Notes under the pieces: model-generated
Databases searched by the model: none
Seen by the model: the letters and a program-made list of their open reading frames with translations, nothing else
Told to the model about the DNA's origin: nothing
Made by a program: the position numbers and the translations under genes
In this document: piece after piece, positions 1-7,383 of the stretch
Numbering within the stretch: position 1 is the first letter of the stretch
Layout of the letters: each line of letters starts with the position of its first letter
NCBI GenBank assembly: GCA_964012875.1
Contig: CAXGUU010000045.1
Location: 1 to 15,138 of the forward strand
DNA length: 15,138 nucleotides
From: CAXGUU01 sp964012875
GTDB lineage: Bacteria > Pseudomonadota > Gammaproteobacteria > Ga0077536
Direction of reading: 5' to 3'

Positions 1-23
1 TTCGATTTCTGGGCCTCATTAGA

Positions 24-67
24 GCGCAGTCCTGATGGCACGACCACAGGGCTGCGCTTTCTTTTTG
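24..67 (+). terminator. Rho-independent terminator of a gene left of the window
   Basis: GCGCAGTCCTG (24-34) pairs with CAGGGCTGCGC (47-57), an 11-bp stem with one G-T wobble. It is followed on the plus strand by a T-rich run (58-66). The T run is on the plus side only, so it should end a plus-strand transcript that enters from the left and converges on the DUF1302 gene. Two plus frames are open at the left edge, one closing at TAG 20-22 and one at TAA 73-75. I cannot tell which, if either, is the end of the upstream gene. Confidence 0.7.
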
Positions 68-150
68 ATTCTTAAGAACACAATCTATCTTGGATTGAGT
101 CTTTCAGCGCCCAAGAGAGGCGAGTGGGATCAAGAAGACCGTGATGGGAT

Positions 151-1551
151 TCAGCAGAATCGACGATCGTCTCGGTGGTCTCCTGGCGAAGTGACATCAG
201 CGCCGCCAAAGAAAGCGGCGCCAGTAACGTTCGCGAGAACATTAAGCGTATCGTTGTGCTGGTTCAGGCAGCCGCCGTTTGCAACACCCGTCCATCGTGT
301 GGGTGCGTCGACGCTGGTGAAAGCACCATCCGGATTACGTCGGTTGACGTACGCCAAGATACCGGTAAACGCTTCGGTCAGCGGCATGGTGATACGTGCA
401 CCGTAGTTGATGGAACCCTCGGCGTCGTCAAAACCATCGTCATCGTTCAGACGGCCACCGGACATCGGCACGAGGTTATACGGTGTATTCGCGCCTGGCA
501 GAACCGTCGGTGAGAACAGCTGAGCGAATGCATCGAGCTCCCATCCATTATTAAACGTGTAGCTGACACGGATACCAGGTGAAGCAATACGTTGGTCCTG
601 ATATTCCTCAGCGCCCGGTCCGAGCACCAAGTGGCGACGCAGGTCGAGACCGTTGGCCACGTCCATGGTACGGAAGAAGTATGCCTCGCCCCATGCAATC
701 GTCTGGTTACCCACACGAATCCAGAGCGGGCCGCGGTTCCAGTCAAAGTAGAACGCCGGGATATCGAAAATCGTATCCGCGCTGTTGAATTCCGTCAGCG
801 TGCCCCTGCTACCCCAGATTGGGTTGGAGTAGTGGTTGCCGATATCGCCATCGGTGAAGTTACGCGTGGCGTCAAAATACGCACGCAGCTTCATGTAACC
901 CGAAAGCTCCCTCGAGAACTTGGCCTGGATGTCGAGTTCCAAACGTGAGTTGAAGGTGTTGAAGTTGATTTGGTCAGATTTGCCCTGTGAGTTTGGAACC
1001 AAGGAATCCGGAATTACGCCCGGACTCGTTAACGGACAGTTCTGCCCGGCCCATGCGCCACCGCCGCCCGCGCCGCTAGCCGCGAAAGTCGCGCTCCCGT
1101 CGGTCAGCACCTTCGGCCCGAAGCCGGTTGCTACACCCGGGTTTGCCAGGGAACGTTGATAAGCGAAATGACAATCGACAGCCTGGCTAGTGTTTGCACC
1201 GGCGCCCAAACCAACGGTATAACCGTCTGCGCTTGTCGAGGGCGTTGCTGCGGCCGAAAACATCCCACCGATACCCCCAAAGTCGTTACCGTCGGGATCC
1301 ACGTACAAAGAGGTCGCCGCGAGGGCGTTTGACCCATCGCCAAAGTTGGCATGAGTCATATGCGGCGTAACACGGTTGTTATACGGGTTACCCATGTGGT
1401 TGTTGTAGTTCCGTGTCGAAGAGATGCTGTAAGCAATCTCCTGACGGACAAAACCGGTAATGTTCCAGTCAATAGCTGATGCAGTACCGGCAAACAGAAT
1501 GCTGCCTGCGGCTGAACCGGCTATGAGAATGCGCGCGATTGTGTGCTTCAT
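151..1551 (-). CDS. DUF1302-family outer-membrane protein, probably C-terminally truncated
   Basis: This 466-residue protein has a Sec signal peptide ending near GTASA, then a Gly/Asn/Asp-rich, beta-rich mature region. The stretch WIRVGNQTIAWGEAYFFR followed by a DVANGLDLRRH segment (about residues 280-315) is typical of DUF1302 (PF06980) proteins, which are predicted outer-membrane barrels often encoded with YCF48 and MMPL genes. ATG 1551 is preferred to the in-frame upstream ATG at 1641 because AGAGGAGAGCGGGAG lies just before it and the signal peptide then starts at the N-terminus. The protein is shorter than the roughly 550-700 residues I expect, and it ends in a polar tail (HRDDRRFC) rather than a final aromatic beta-strand. 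Another minus frame stays open past the stop to about position 73, which could be the shifted continuation. Its promoter and palindrome lie at 1660-1710, apart from the MMPL operon. The family call is fairly sure; the substrate is unknown. Confidence 0.8.
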   Translation of the reverse strand: MKHTIARILIAGSAAGSILFAGTASAIDWNITGFVRQEIAYSISSTRNYNNHMGNPYNNRVTPHMTHANFGDGSNALAATSLYVDPDGNDFGGIGGMFSAAATPSTSADGYTVGLGAGANTSQAVDCHFAYQRSLANPGVATGFGPKVLTDGSATFAASGAGGGGAWAGQNCPLTSPGVIPDSLVPNSQGKSDQINFNTFNSRLELDIQAKFSRELSGYMKLRAYFDATRNFTDGDIGNHYSNPIWGSRGTLTEFNSADTIFDIPAFYFDWNRGPLWIRVGNQTIAWGEAYFFRTMDVANGLDLRRHLVLGPGAEEYQDQRIASPGIRVSYTFNNGWELDAFAQLFSPTVLPGANTPYNLVPMSGGRLNDDDGFDDAEGSINYGARITMPLTEAFTGILAYVNRRNPDGAFTSVDAPTRWTGVANGGCLNQHNDTLNVLANVTGAAFFGGADVTSPGDHRDDRRFC

Positions 1552-1659
1552 CACTCCCGCTCTCCTCTGAATAAAGCTTTTTATCTTAGGACCCCAGTAG
1601 TACTCGGACGACAAATTACTGTTGTTGTATGTCTGGTACAAAGTACAAATAAAGTACCA

Positions 1660-1671
1660 CCGGATATCCGG
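1660..1671. promoter_or_regulatory. Perfect 12-bp palindrome near the DUF1302 transcription start
   Basis: CCGGATATCCGG is a perfect inverted repeat a few bases downstream of the start site predicted from the promoter at 1682-1710. That is a usual position for a repressor operator. A second, looser inverted repeat (GGTAC...GTACC, about 1636-1659) lies just beside it on the gene-proximal side. No regulator is encoded next to it, so assigning an operator role is inference. Confidence 0.3.
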
Positions 1672-1681
1672 CAGTGGAGGT

Positions 1682-1710
1682 ATTACCGCTTATTTGCAAC
1701 AGGATGTCAA
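1682..1710 (-). promoter_or_regulatory. Sigma-70-like promoter of the DUF1302 gene
   Basis: On the minus strand a perfect -35 TTGACA (1705-1710) is followed after 17 bases by GGTAAT (1682-1687), a 4/6 match to the -10 box. Transcription would start near 1675, giving a leader of about 125 nt. The upstream terminator at 1842-1869 makes an independent promoter necessary. The 349-base gap 1552-1900 holds this promoter, the palindrome and that terminator; I see no gene in it. Confidence 0.5.
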
Positions 1711-1841
1711 CGGTGATCTGCCCCTGATCGTTGGATTTTTTACTCAAAATTTGATTAATTTTGTGGCAAAAACGAGACACACATGCAGCGTTGCTTTTTC
1801 GCAACGTGTCAATTGGAGCAGGAATCGCCGGTGCCCCAAGC

Positions 1842-1869
1842 AAAAAGGCCGGCTAAAAGCCGGCCTTTT
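1842..1869 (-). terminator. Terminator after the MMPL-YCF48 operon
   Basis: AAAAGGCCGGC (1843-1853) and GCCGGCCTTTT (1859-1869) form a perfect 11-bp stem with a TAAAA loop. Both flanks are A/T runs, so it could work in both directions. It starts about 30 bases after the YCF48 stop codon, which fits ending that transcript and insulating DUF1302 from it. Confidence 0.8.
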
Positions 1870-1900
1870 GCGGAGTTTTTGTGGTTCCCTTGATCGGCGA

Positions 1901-2914
1901 TTACTGGGTTACCCTGCCGATGGTCGCCTTGTGGCCGACAACGTAGACATTCTGGGCGCGAAGAAAACCTTCATCGCCCGACTTGGTCTCCGCAACGCCG
2001 GCGGCAATGCCCTGAAACCAGTGGCGAATGATTTTGATGTCTTCGGTCTTGGTGAATGAAGCGCCGTCATCACTCGAACGCAGCATTTCGCGAATCCCTG
2101 AAATCACCACTTCGCCGTTGCCAGACCACACACCAAGCATATTGGCATTTGTGCCCACGTCAACACGCGCCCAGCTTCCGCCGCTGTCATTTGAACGCAG
2201 CACCAGTCCTTCCTGACCCACGGCATAGGCCGTGTTGCTGCCGTCCCGAGCGAAGTGCATGTCAAATACCGATTGATCACCAGATGCCACTGCCGGCCAC
2301 GTCTCACCATTGTCGGTCGAGCGCAGCACCAACCCGAATTCACCAGCGATCAGCATCGTGCCATCAGCCTGAATCTCGGCATCGTACAAATGTGGCTCGT
2401 AGCCGTCTTCGTTGTAGTCTTCCCAGTTCGGCGTCACCGTACGCCAGGTGGCGCCGGCATCGTCCGAAAGGGCGATGAACCCGAACTCGCCAATCGCAAC
2501 CGCACGGCCGGACTCCGCCAGCGCAACATTGAGCAAGCGTTGTTCAAACGGCGTATCGACGACTGTCCAGTCGGCATCGCCGTCGCGCGTCATAACCAGT
2601 CCGCCCTGACCCACAACAATTTGTCGGTCGCCCGCCTTGTCAACACCAAGCAGCGCCCCAGACGTCTTGGGCGCGATCAGGTTCCAGCTGTTACCGCCGT
2701 CGTTGGTCTCAAGCATGAGTCCGAAGGCACCAACAGCCAGGCCCCATTCACCCGACATTTCGAGCGCGAATAGCGCGTCATGTGGAATGCCCTGGCGCAC
2801 GATTTCGATCGCGTCACCCGCATCCTGAGCCGCACCAGGTAGCGCCAGGCAGGCGCCTAAAGCCAAGACCGCGCAACGGGACATCAAGCGATCAGCGAAA
2901 GTGAAGTTTTTCAT
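1901..2914 (-). CDS. Secreted YCF48/BNR-repeat beta-propeller protein
   Basis: This 337-residue protein has an N-terminal export signal (hydrophobic core CAVLALGACLALPGAAQ). The mature part consists of repeated blades with the pattern G-x-x-G-x-x-x-x-S-x-D-x-G-x-x-W. Six are visible, for example GEFGLVLRSTDNGETW and GQEGLVLRSNDSGGSW. This is the YCF48/sialidase-like propeller fold. YCF48 in phototrophs is an assembly factor for photosystem II; in heterotrophic Gammaproteobacteria the homologues sit with MMPL and DUF1302 genes and are presumed periplasmic. LGAC gives a weak lipobox, so a lipoprotein is possible but a cleaved signal seems likelier. ATG 2914 is chosen; ATG 2920 and TTG 2935 are in frame, and the only upstream purine run is AAAGAG. 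It starts about 44 bases after the MMPL stop, in one operon. It may couple the pump to an outer-membrane partner; that is inference. Confidence 0.85.
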   Translation of the reverse strand: MKNFTFADRLMSRCAVLALGACLALPGAAQDAGDAIEIVRQGIPHDALFALEMSGEWGLAVGAFGLMLETNDGGNSWNLIAPKTSGALLGVDKAGDRQIVVGQGGLVMTRDGDADWTVVDTPFEQRLLNVALAESGRAVAIGEFGFIALSDDAGATWRTVTPNWEDYNEDGYEPHLYDAEIQADGTMLIAGEFGLVLRSTDNGETWPAVASGDQSVFDMHFARDGSNTAYAVGQEGLVLRSNDSGGSWARVDVGTNANMLGVWSGNGEVVISGIREMLRSSDDGASFTKTEDIKIIRHWFQGIAAGVAETKSGDEGFLRAQNVYVVGHKATIGRVTQ

Positions 2915-2958
2915 CGTCATTAGACTCTTTATCAATTCTAGTTTCGAATGTGAAGTGA

Positions 2959-5391
2959 TCAGGATTGCTGCGTATCTTGTGCGTCCATCATCTGGGAAAT
3001 ATCAACGTTTTCCGAAATGATGAGGTGTTCGCGTTCGACAAAATTCGGTTTAAACAGGTAAACCAAAAGAGGCAAAACGACCAGCGCAATCACCATGTTG
3101 ATCAACATAATCATGACCAGTAGTAACCCCATGTCTGCCAGAAATTTCAACTCCGACATGAAGTACCACGGCAGGATCCCGATTAGCACGATCGTCGCGG
3201 TGAAGAAAATCGCCTTACCAGTAGTCGATACCGCAGCCACGATTGCCTCACCATGGTCTTTGTTATCGCGATACTCCTCACAGATTCGACTGAGCAGGTA
3301 GATGCCGTAATCGATACCGACACCAATACCGATCGCCGCAATGGGCAAACTATTGACATCGAGTCCAATACCCATGAGCACCATGACCGAGGCCAGCAGG
3401 ACATTGGAGAAATTAACCGGCAGTAGTAGCAAAATCCCAGCTGCAAACGAGCGGTAAGCGAAACTACAGGTTGCGAGGATGACTAAGTTCAGGGCGCCCA
3501 GGATGTACCACTGGTAGAGATCAACCGTGTCATTCACGGACTGCTGTAGTGCGATAGCTCCGGTGCCAAGACGGATGGTGAAATCTTTATGGTCTATACC
3601 GACGAGGTCGAGACCAGCGCGCGTTTGCGCCAACGCGGTGTCAACGGTGTCTTGTTTATTGTCCTTATACCAGAGCGACAGAGTGCCGTTCGACATCGTG
3701 AAATCCGTAACGTGCGAGTACGCCTTCGGGCTTGATCCCACCATGAGCGCATTGACCGCCGCGTTCATTCCCTCTACTGAAGGGTTCAGTGGCGCCCACT
3801 TCGGATTACCACCAGAAAACAGACGATTCGCCTCCGGTAGGTAATCCGGGAAACTCAGCGTGGCCTCGGGCGGTGGATCCTGCGATTCAAGGAAGCGCTG
3901 CAACTGGAACATCGTAGCCAGAGCCTCGGTCGAATGTGTCAACAAGCGGCCTGGTTTGCCGTTTTCCGTGGGCCGTCCTTCAAACACGATTTCAAGTGTC
4001 ATTAAACCCGGGAAGTGGGCATTGACTGCCCGCACCGCAGTGTTGAAGTCAGAACTTTCCTTAAGCAGGTTACTGCCCTCAACCGGGTTACCAACCTTGA
4101 TTTGCAACATCAAGGAGACACCAACGATCGCAAGGACAGCAACTATCGGAGTGGTGATTCTGGCTTTAGAGCCGTGCGAAATCGATCCGACCTTTCTCAG
4201 CATGCTAATGATCTTGTCATGCCAGGTTTCCTTATCGGATTTACCAATCAGTTCGTCTACATTGCCCGGCGCCGGGAAGAAGGACAGCAGCACGGGCGTC
4301 AGGAACATATTGGTCGGCACCAGGATCGCAGCCCAGAATCCGCAAAAAACAGCGAAGCGCTCCATTACCGGAATCGGCGCCAGAGCAATCAGGAACAGGC
4401 CGGCGGCGTCAGTCACAATACCGAGCACGCCGGGCGCTAGCATCACACCAAGCGCTAGCTCGGCCGCTTTTCGCCTATCCCCAATCTCGTGATAAATCTC
4501 GTAATAGCGTTCGATGAACTGCACACAGTGGCTGAATGACCGTGCTACGAGTAGCAGCGGTACCACCATTATCAATGGCTCGATGGGATCGCCCAGCCAG
4601 CCTACAAATCCAAAACCCCAGACCGCCGCCACGATACTGACTGCCAGCGGCGTCACAACGCCGGGTATATTGCGCATGTATATGACGAGTGATAGAAGTA
4701 GCGCAGACGCCGTGATACTGAAAATCGTCAACATCTGCGCTTCATAGAAGTAGACCCAGCCGGTCAGCATGGGCTGGCCGGCGACGTAAACTTCGTGGTT
4801 ATCATCGGTTTCCTGCGCCACCATGTTCTGCACGTACTCGAAGGTCGCGCCATAATCGAGCGAGTGCTCAATGAAGGTCGCGGTAATAATGGTCGCGCTT
4901 TCGTCTTCTGATATCAGGAAGGTGCGAACATTTGGCGCCTTGTCTACAGCGTTAATAAACCGCTGGATCTCAGCGTCCGTCTCAGGCGACTTATCTTCCA
5001 TCAACGGTCGCATGTCGATGCCGAAGGGTGTCGCCTCAGCGAAACGGGCTTTTTCCGTCGTGATCGACAAAATCTGGTCGTGGTCAACAGCAGGCGCAAG
5101 GTCGATGTCGCGGGTCATCCGCCAGACTTTGGCCAGTGTTTCCGGGTTGTATATGGTTCCGTCCTTGACCTTGACCATCATCGTTACGGTCAGGGGATTA
5201 CCGAAATTGGGATGATCTTTGTATGTTTGGACGTAAGGGTGACTTTTTGGAAATAAGTCTGAGAAGATCGTTCGGAGTTCGACCTTCGTCAGGCCGACGG
5301 CGAAAAATGCTGTAATACCGAAAATAACGGCAGCTGTGAGCACGCGATTGTTCATCGTGAACGCAGCCACGCTATAGCGAATGCCTTTCAT
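2959..5391 (-). CDS. MMPL/RND-superfamily inner-membrane transporter
   Basis: This 810-residue protein has the two-fold RND layout. TM1 (about 16-36) is followed by a large periplasmic loop (38-215), then TM2-TM6 (218-372). TM7 (412-432) is followed by a second large loop (433-625), then TM8-TM12 (627-780). Length and topology fit one MMPL (PF03176) transporter without a separate adaptor. TM10 carries GIGVGIDYGIYLL with Asp694-Tyr, the expected proton-relay position. TM4 (LLLVARSFSHCVQF) has no matching Asp-Tyr pair. Start ATG 5391 is supported by GGGGAGACAAGG just upstream. It is first in the operon, before YCF48, and is driven by the promoter at 5644-5673 through a leader of about 245 nt. 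Relatives near DUF1302/YCF48 genes are annotated as exporters of hydrophobic molecules; the cargo here is unknown. It appears intact. Confidence 0.9.
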   Translation of the reverse strand: MKGIRYSVAAFTMNNRVLTAAVIFGITAFFAVGLTKVELRTIFSDLFPKSHPYVQTYKDHPNFGNPLTVTMMVKVKDGTIYNPETLAKVWRMTRDIDLAPAVDHDQILSITTEKARFAEATPFGIDMRPLMEDKSPETDAEIQRFINAVDKAPNVRTFLISEDESATIITATFIEHSLDYGATFEYVQNMVAQETDDNHEVYVAGQPMLTGWVYFYEAQMLTIFSITASALLLSLVIYMRNIPGVVTPLAVSIVAAVWGFGFVGWLGDPIEPLIMVVPLLLVARSFSHCVQFIERYYEIYHEIGDRRKAAELALGVMLAPGVLGIVTDAAGLFLIALAPIPVMERFAVFCGFWAAILVPTNMFLTPVLLSFFPAPGNVDELIGKSDKETWHDKIISMLRKVGSISHGSKARITTPIVAVLAIVGVSLMLQIKVGNPVEGSNLLKESSDFNTAVRAVNAHFPGLMTLEIVFEGRPTENGKPGRLLTHSTEALATMFQLQRFLESQDPPPEATLSFPDYLPEANRLFSGGNPKWAPLNPSVEGMNAAVNALMVGSSPKAYSHVTDFTMSNGTLSLWYKDNKQDTVDTALAQTRAGLDLVGIDHKDFTIRLGTGAIALQQSVNDTVDLYQWYILGALNLVILATCSFAYRSFAAGILLLLPVNFSNVLLASVMVLMGIGLDVNSLPIAAIGIGVGIDYGIYLLSRICEEYRDNKDHGEAIVAAVSTTGKAIFFTATIVLIGILPWYFMSELKFLADMGLLLVMIMLINMVIALVVLPLLVYLFKPNFVEREHLIISENVDISQMMDAQDTQQS

Positions 5392-5954
5392 AGACCTTGT
5401 CTCCCCTGCTACGGCCCCGGCTATGTTCGTTTGCCGACGTCGTTTAAATAAACTCGATTAACTGCTCGCGGAAGCCGTGCAAACGGCCCGCTATCTTTTC
5501 TCGCTGTCTAGCTCCCGGCGCCCTCTTTCGCCCGCCTCGGAGTGTCCAACCTACTTTTCGATTTTCGCAAACCTAATTGCGCGGGGTTGAATTACCGCTC
5601 CCCACATCGCGGTGCAAACCGGCAGATCCCCGTCAAGCAGGCAAATATAGGGTCGTGTTTGCGAAAGTGTCAACAGAACGGACCCTTGAAGTATGACCAC
5701 ACCGACACTGAAAAGCACATCAGTGAGGGCAACTAACCGGTGCTGAATAAACCGGGAGTCAACCCAGCAATCCGGCCACTTCGAGCACCTGTTCGGGCGT
5801 GGCGTCTCTGCCGAGGCGGCCGTAAACAATGCTTTGGGAAGGCAGGTGGTCACGGTGACTGGTCCAGAATCTCTGCGTCAAACCACCGCAAATTGGATTC
5901 GGATGCGAGAATTCTGCGATGTTGAGAAATCCCGGTCAGGTAGCAGCAGAAAAA
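5392..5954. other. Gene-poor stretch between the MMPL operon and tRNA-Thr
   Basis: These 563 bases hold no ORF I would call. The left 280 bases contain the MMPL promoter and its leader. In the right part a minus-strand frame ending at TGA 5759-5761 reads like protein (for example YGRLGRDATPEQVLEVAG) back to TTG 5881. It is only 40 codons long, lacks a clear ribosome site, and could be a gene remnant. A T run directly follows the tRNA CCA end on the minus strand, but I see no hairpin with it. Confidence 0.4.
5644..5673 (-). promoter_or_regulatory. Strong sigma-70-like promoter of the MMPL-YCF48 operon
   Basis: On the minus strand, a perfect -35 TTGACA (5668-5673) is followed by an 18-base spacer and -10 TATATT (5644-5649, 5/6 match). 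Predicted start is near 5637, leaving about 245 nt of untranslated leader before the MMPL ATG. No riboswitch class was recognised in the leader. Confidence 0.6.
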
Positions 5955-6030
5955 TGGTGCCGGCTGCGGGACTCGAACTCGCGACCTGATGCTTACAAGG
6001 CAACTGCTCTACCAACTGAGCTAAGCCGGC
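5955..6030 (-). tRNA. tRNA-Thr (anticodon UGU)
   Basis: On the minus strand a full cloverleaf can be read. The acceptor stem is GCCGGCT/AGCCGGC, the D stem GCTC/GAGC, the anticodon loop CTTGTAA with anticodon TGT, and the T loop TTCGAGT. The 3' CCA is encoded. It resembles E. coli tRNA-Thr(UGU). The anticodon stem GTTGC/GCATC has a U28-U42 mismatch, and the T stem has an A52-C62 mismatch that I also recall in the E. coli gene. In many Gammaproteobacteria tRNA-Thr lies downstream of birA-coaX and starts a Thr-Tyr-Gly-Thr-tuf cluster; here it stands alone. Confidence 0.95.
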
Positions 6031-6232
6031 AATAACCCCACATGATCCTACGCTGCCATCCTTGGCGCAAACTTTCAGGTCTCGATAACACTCGGTTGAT
6101 ACCTGTAAGCGCCATCGCCGGGAAAGCGCCGGTTTTAAATGGCACTTTCTTGACTCCGGGTCGCCCGCCCATTCTTAGCGCGCGCGGATTGTAGCGCGGC
6201 CAACAGACGTGCTTCGAACGTGGACCGTAAAA

Positions 6233-6652
6233 TCAGTCTTCGGCGATGGCATCACACGCACTAGTTTGCGTCCGAGCATTCGCCAGGAGCTCATCGGGTA
6301 TTTGCAGTCCCTGTTCGTTACCAGCCGCCATGTAATTGCGCAACCATTGACGCAAAGCATCGCGCTTGTCGGTGGTTTCAAACAGCCGGATATGAAGGCA
6401 ATCGTCGGCGGCTTCGACCTGTTCGTAGCGTTCAACACAGTCCGCTGGCGCCGCCGATTCGGCAGGCGGATTCTTGAGTAGCGGCGGCGCCGGCAGTTCT
6501 TTAAGAAGCTGTAAACTTGGTCCGATGAACGATGGGGCGGGTCGCGTGAGCTGTCACTCGGTCAGCTGATCCAAGTGACGGCTGTAGAGCCAGTAAATAG
6601 CGCCGCAATTGAGCAGCAGCAAAAACACTGTCATGCGTTTCGCCCCACTCAC
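6233..6652 (-). pseudogene. Small membrane-anchored protein gene after coaX, interrupted by an in-frame TGA
   Basis: A GTG start (6650-6652) overlaps the coaX stop in the arrangement GTGA. An alternative ATG lies at 6632-6634. The first part encodes a membrane anchor (MTVFLLLLNCGAIYWLYSRH) and stops at TGA 6554-6556 after 32 residues. The same frame then stays open for 106 more codons to TGA 6233-6235. That second part includes a proline-rich linker with SLQLLKELPAPPLL and a charged helical C-terminus. In Pseudomonas and relatives the gene after coaX encodes a short TM anchor, a Pro-rich linker containing an L-x-LL-x-E-L motif and a SPOR peptidoglycan-binding domain, so position and N-terminal half fit. 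The C-terminal part is not clearly SPOR. I see no good restart site after the TGA. It may be a pseudogene, a one-base error, or a true 32-residue peptide. Confidence 0.55.
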
Positions 6653-7383
6653 GCCGACCACTCCTGTAATCCGAGCAGCACCAGGTCGGGTTCCAGTTCG
6701 AAAGCCGTGGTCATGAATTCAGCACCCGTGTGGGCTCCGCCACCAGTCAACCACCAACGCGTCGCCTGCTCATTGCAAACGGCGTTTACACGCAACCGCA
6801 TTTCCTCCAACAGCCCTTTTAAAGCGCTCGCGCAGCCGAGTGAAATCGCGTCGTTGGTATTTTCTGCCAGGCCGTCAACGCCGGCGTAGGCCTGCGTTTG
6901 GAGATCAGCCGTCTTCTCCGTCAGAGCCCGCCGCATTAGCTCCAGGCCAGGCGCGATCATGCCGCCAAGGTGAAGTCCGGCGGCGGTCACGACGTCGAGC
7001 GTGACGGCGGTGCCGAAGTCGACCACCGCGACCGCCCCTGAGGAGCGGTGCCACGCCGCCAACGCCGCGAGCCAACGATCGACACCCAACTGCTGCGGAT
7101 TGGCATACGCTGTTTTCATGCCCACTGCCTCACGCCGAGGCTCAGCAAAGCGCGCTTCCAGGCCCCACGCTGAATGTGCGAAGTTGGACAGTGCGCGGGC
7201 GCTTTCTGCACCGCCGACGTTAGAAACCAGGACTTCGGTCGGCGTTGTCTGCGCCAGCCATGCGCGCCAGCCGTCGGGCTCGGTCAATGCCGCGGTATCC
7301 AGAGCCGGCCAGGCTGAACGCTTTTCGCCCTCGACCGCCGCGGCCTTTGTTCGCGTGTTTCCGATATCGACGAGCAGCTTCAC
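6649..7383 (-). CDS. coaX: Type III pantothenate kinase
   Basis: This 244-residue protein phosphorylates pantothenate in the first step of coenzyme A synthesis. It belongs to the ASKHA-fold type III enzymes, which are not feedback-inhibited by CoA. Visible motifs in order: LLVDIGNTRTKAA (phosphate-binding loop, residues 3-15), YANPQQLGVDRW (93-104), VVDFGTAVTLDVV (120-132, containing the catalytic Asp) and GGMIAPGLELM (140-150). Its length is normal for the family. The start is GTG 7381-7383, inside a GTGA overlap with the birA stop. The stop is in a second GTGA overlap with the next small gene, so the three look translationally coupled. birA-coaX pairing is common in Gammaproteobacteria. Confidence 0.95.
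   Translation of the reverse strand: MKLLVDIGNTRTKAAAVEGEKRSAWPALDTAALTEPDGWRAWLAQTTPTEVLVSNVGGAESARALSNFAHSAWGLEARFAEPRREAVGMKTAYANPQQLGVDRWLAALAAWHRSSGAVAVVDFGTAVTLDVVTAAGLHLGGMIAPGLELMRRALTEKTADLQTQAYAGVDGLAENTNDAISLGCASALKGLLEEMRLRVNAVCNEQATRWWLTGGGAHTGAEFMTTAFELEPDLVLLGLQEWSA

Noticed and set aside
1..75. Open plus frame at the left edge as a called partial gene
   Set aside because: Two frames are possible, the frame closing at 73-75 would run through the terminator hairpin, and 25 codons are too few to identify anything.
2255..2773. 172-codon plus-strand ORF
   Set aside because: It lies fully antisense to the YCF48 repeats and has no recognisable domain.
5551..5607. 18-codon ORF in the MMPL leader as a regulatory leader peptide
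   Set aside because: No ribosome-binding site, no run of diagnostic codons and no attenuator-like terminator.
6554..6556. TGA read as selenocysteine
   Set aside because: The context is not a redox motif, the protein is a membrane-anchored linker, and no selenocysteine insertion hairpin was seen.
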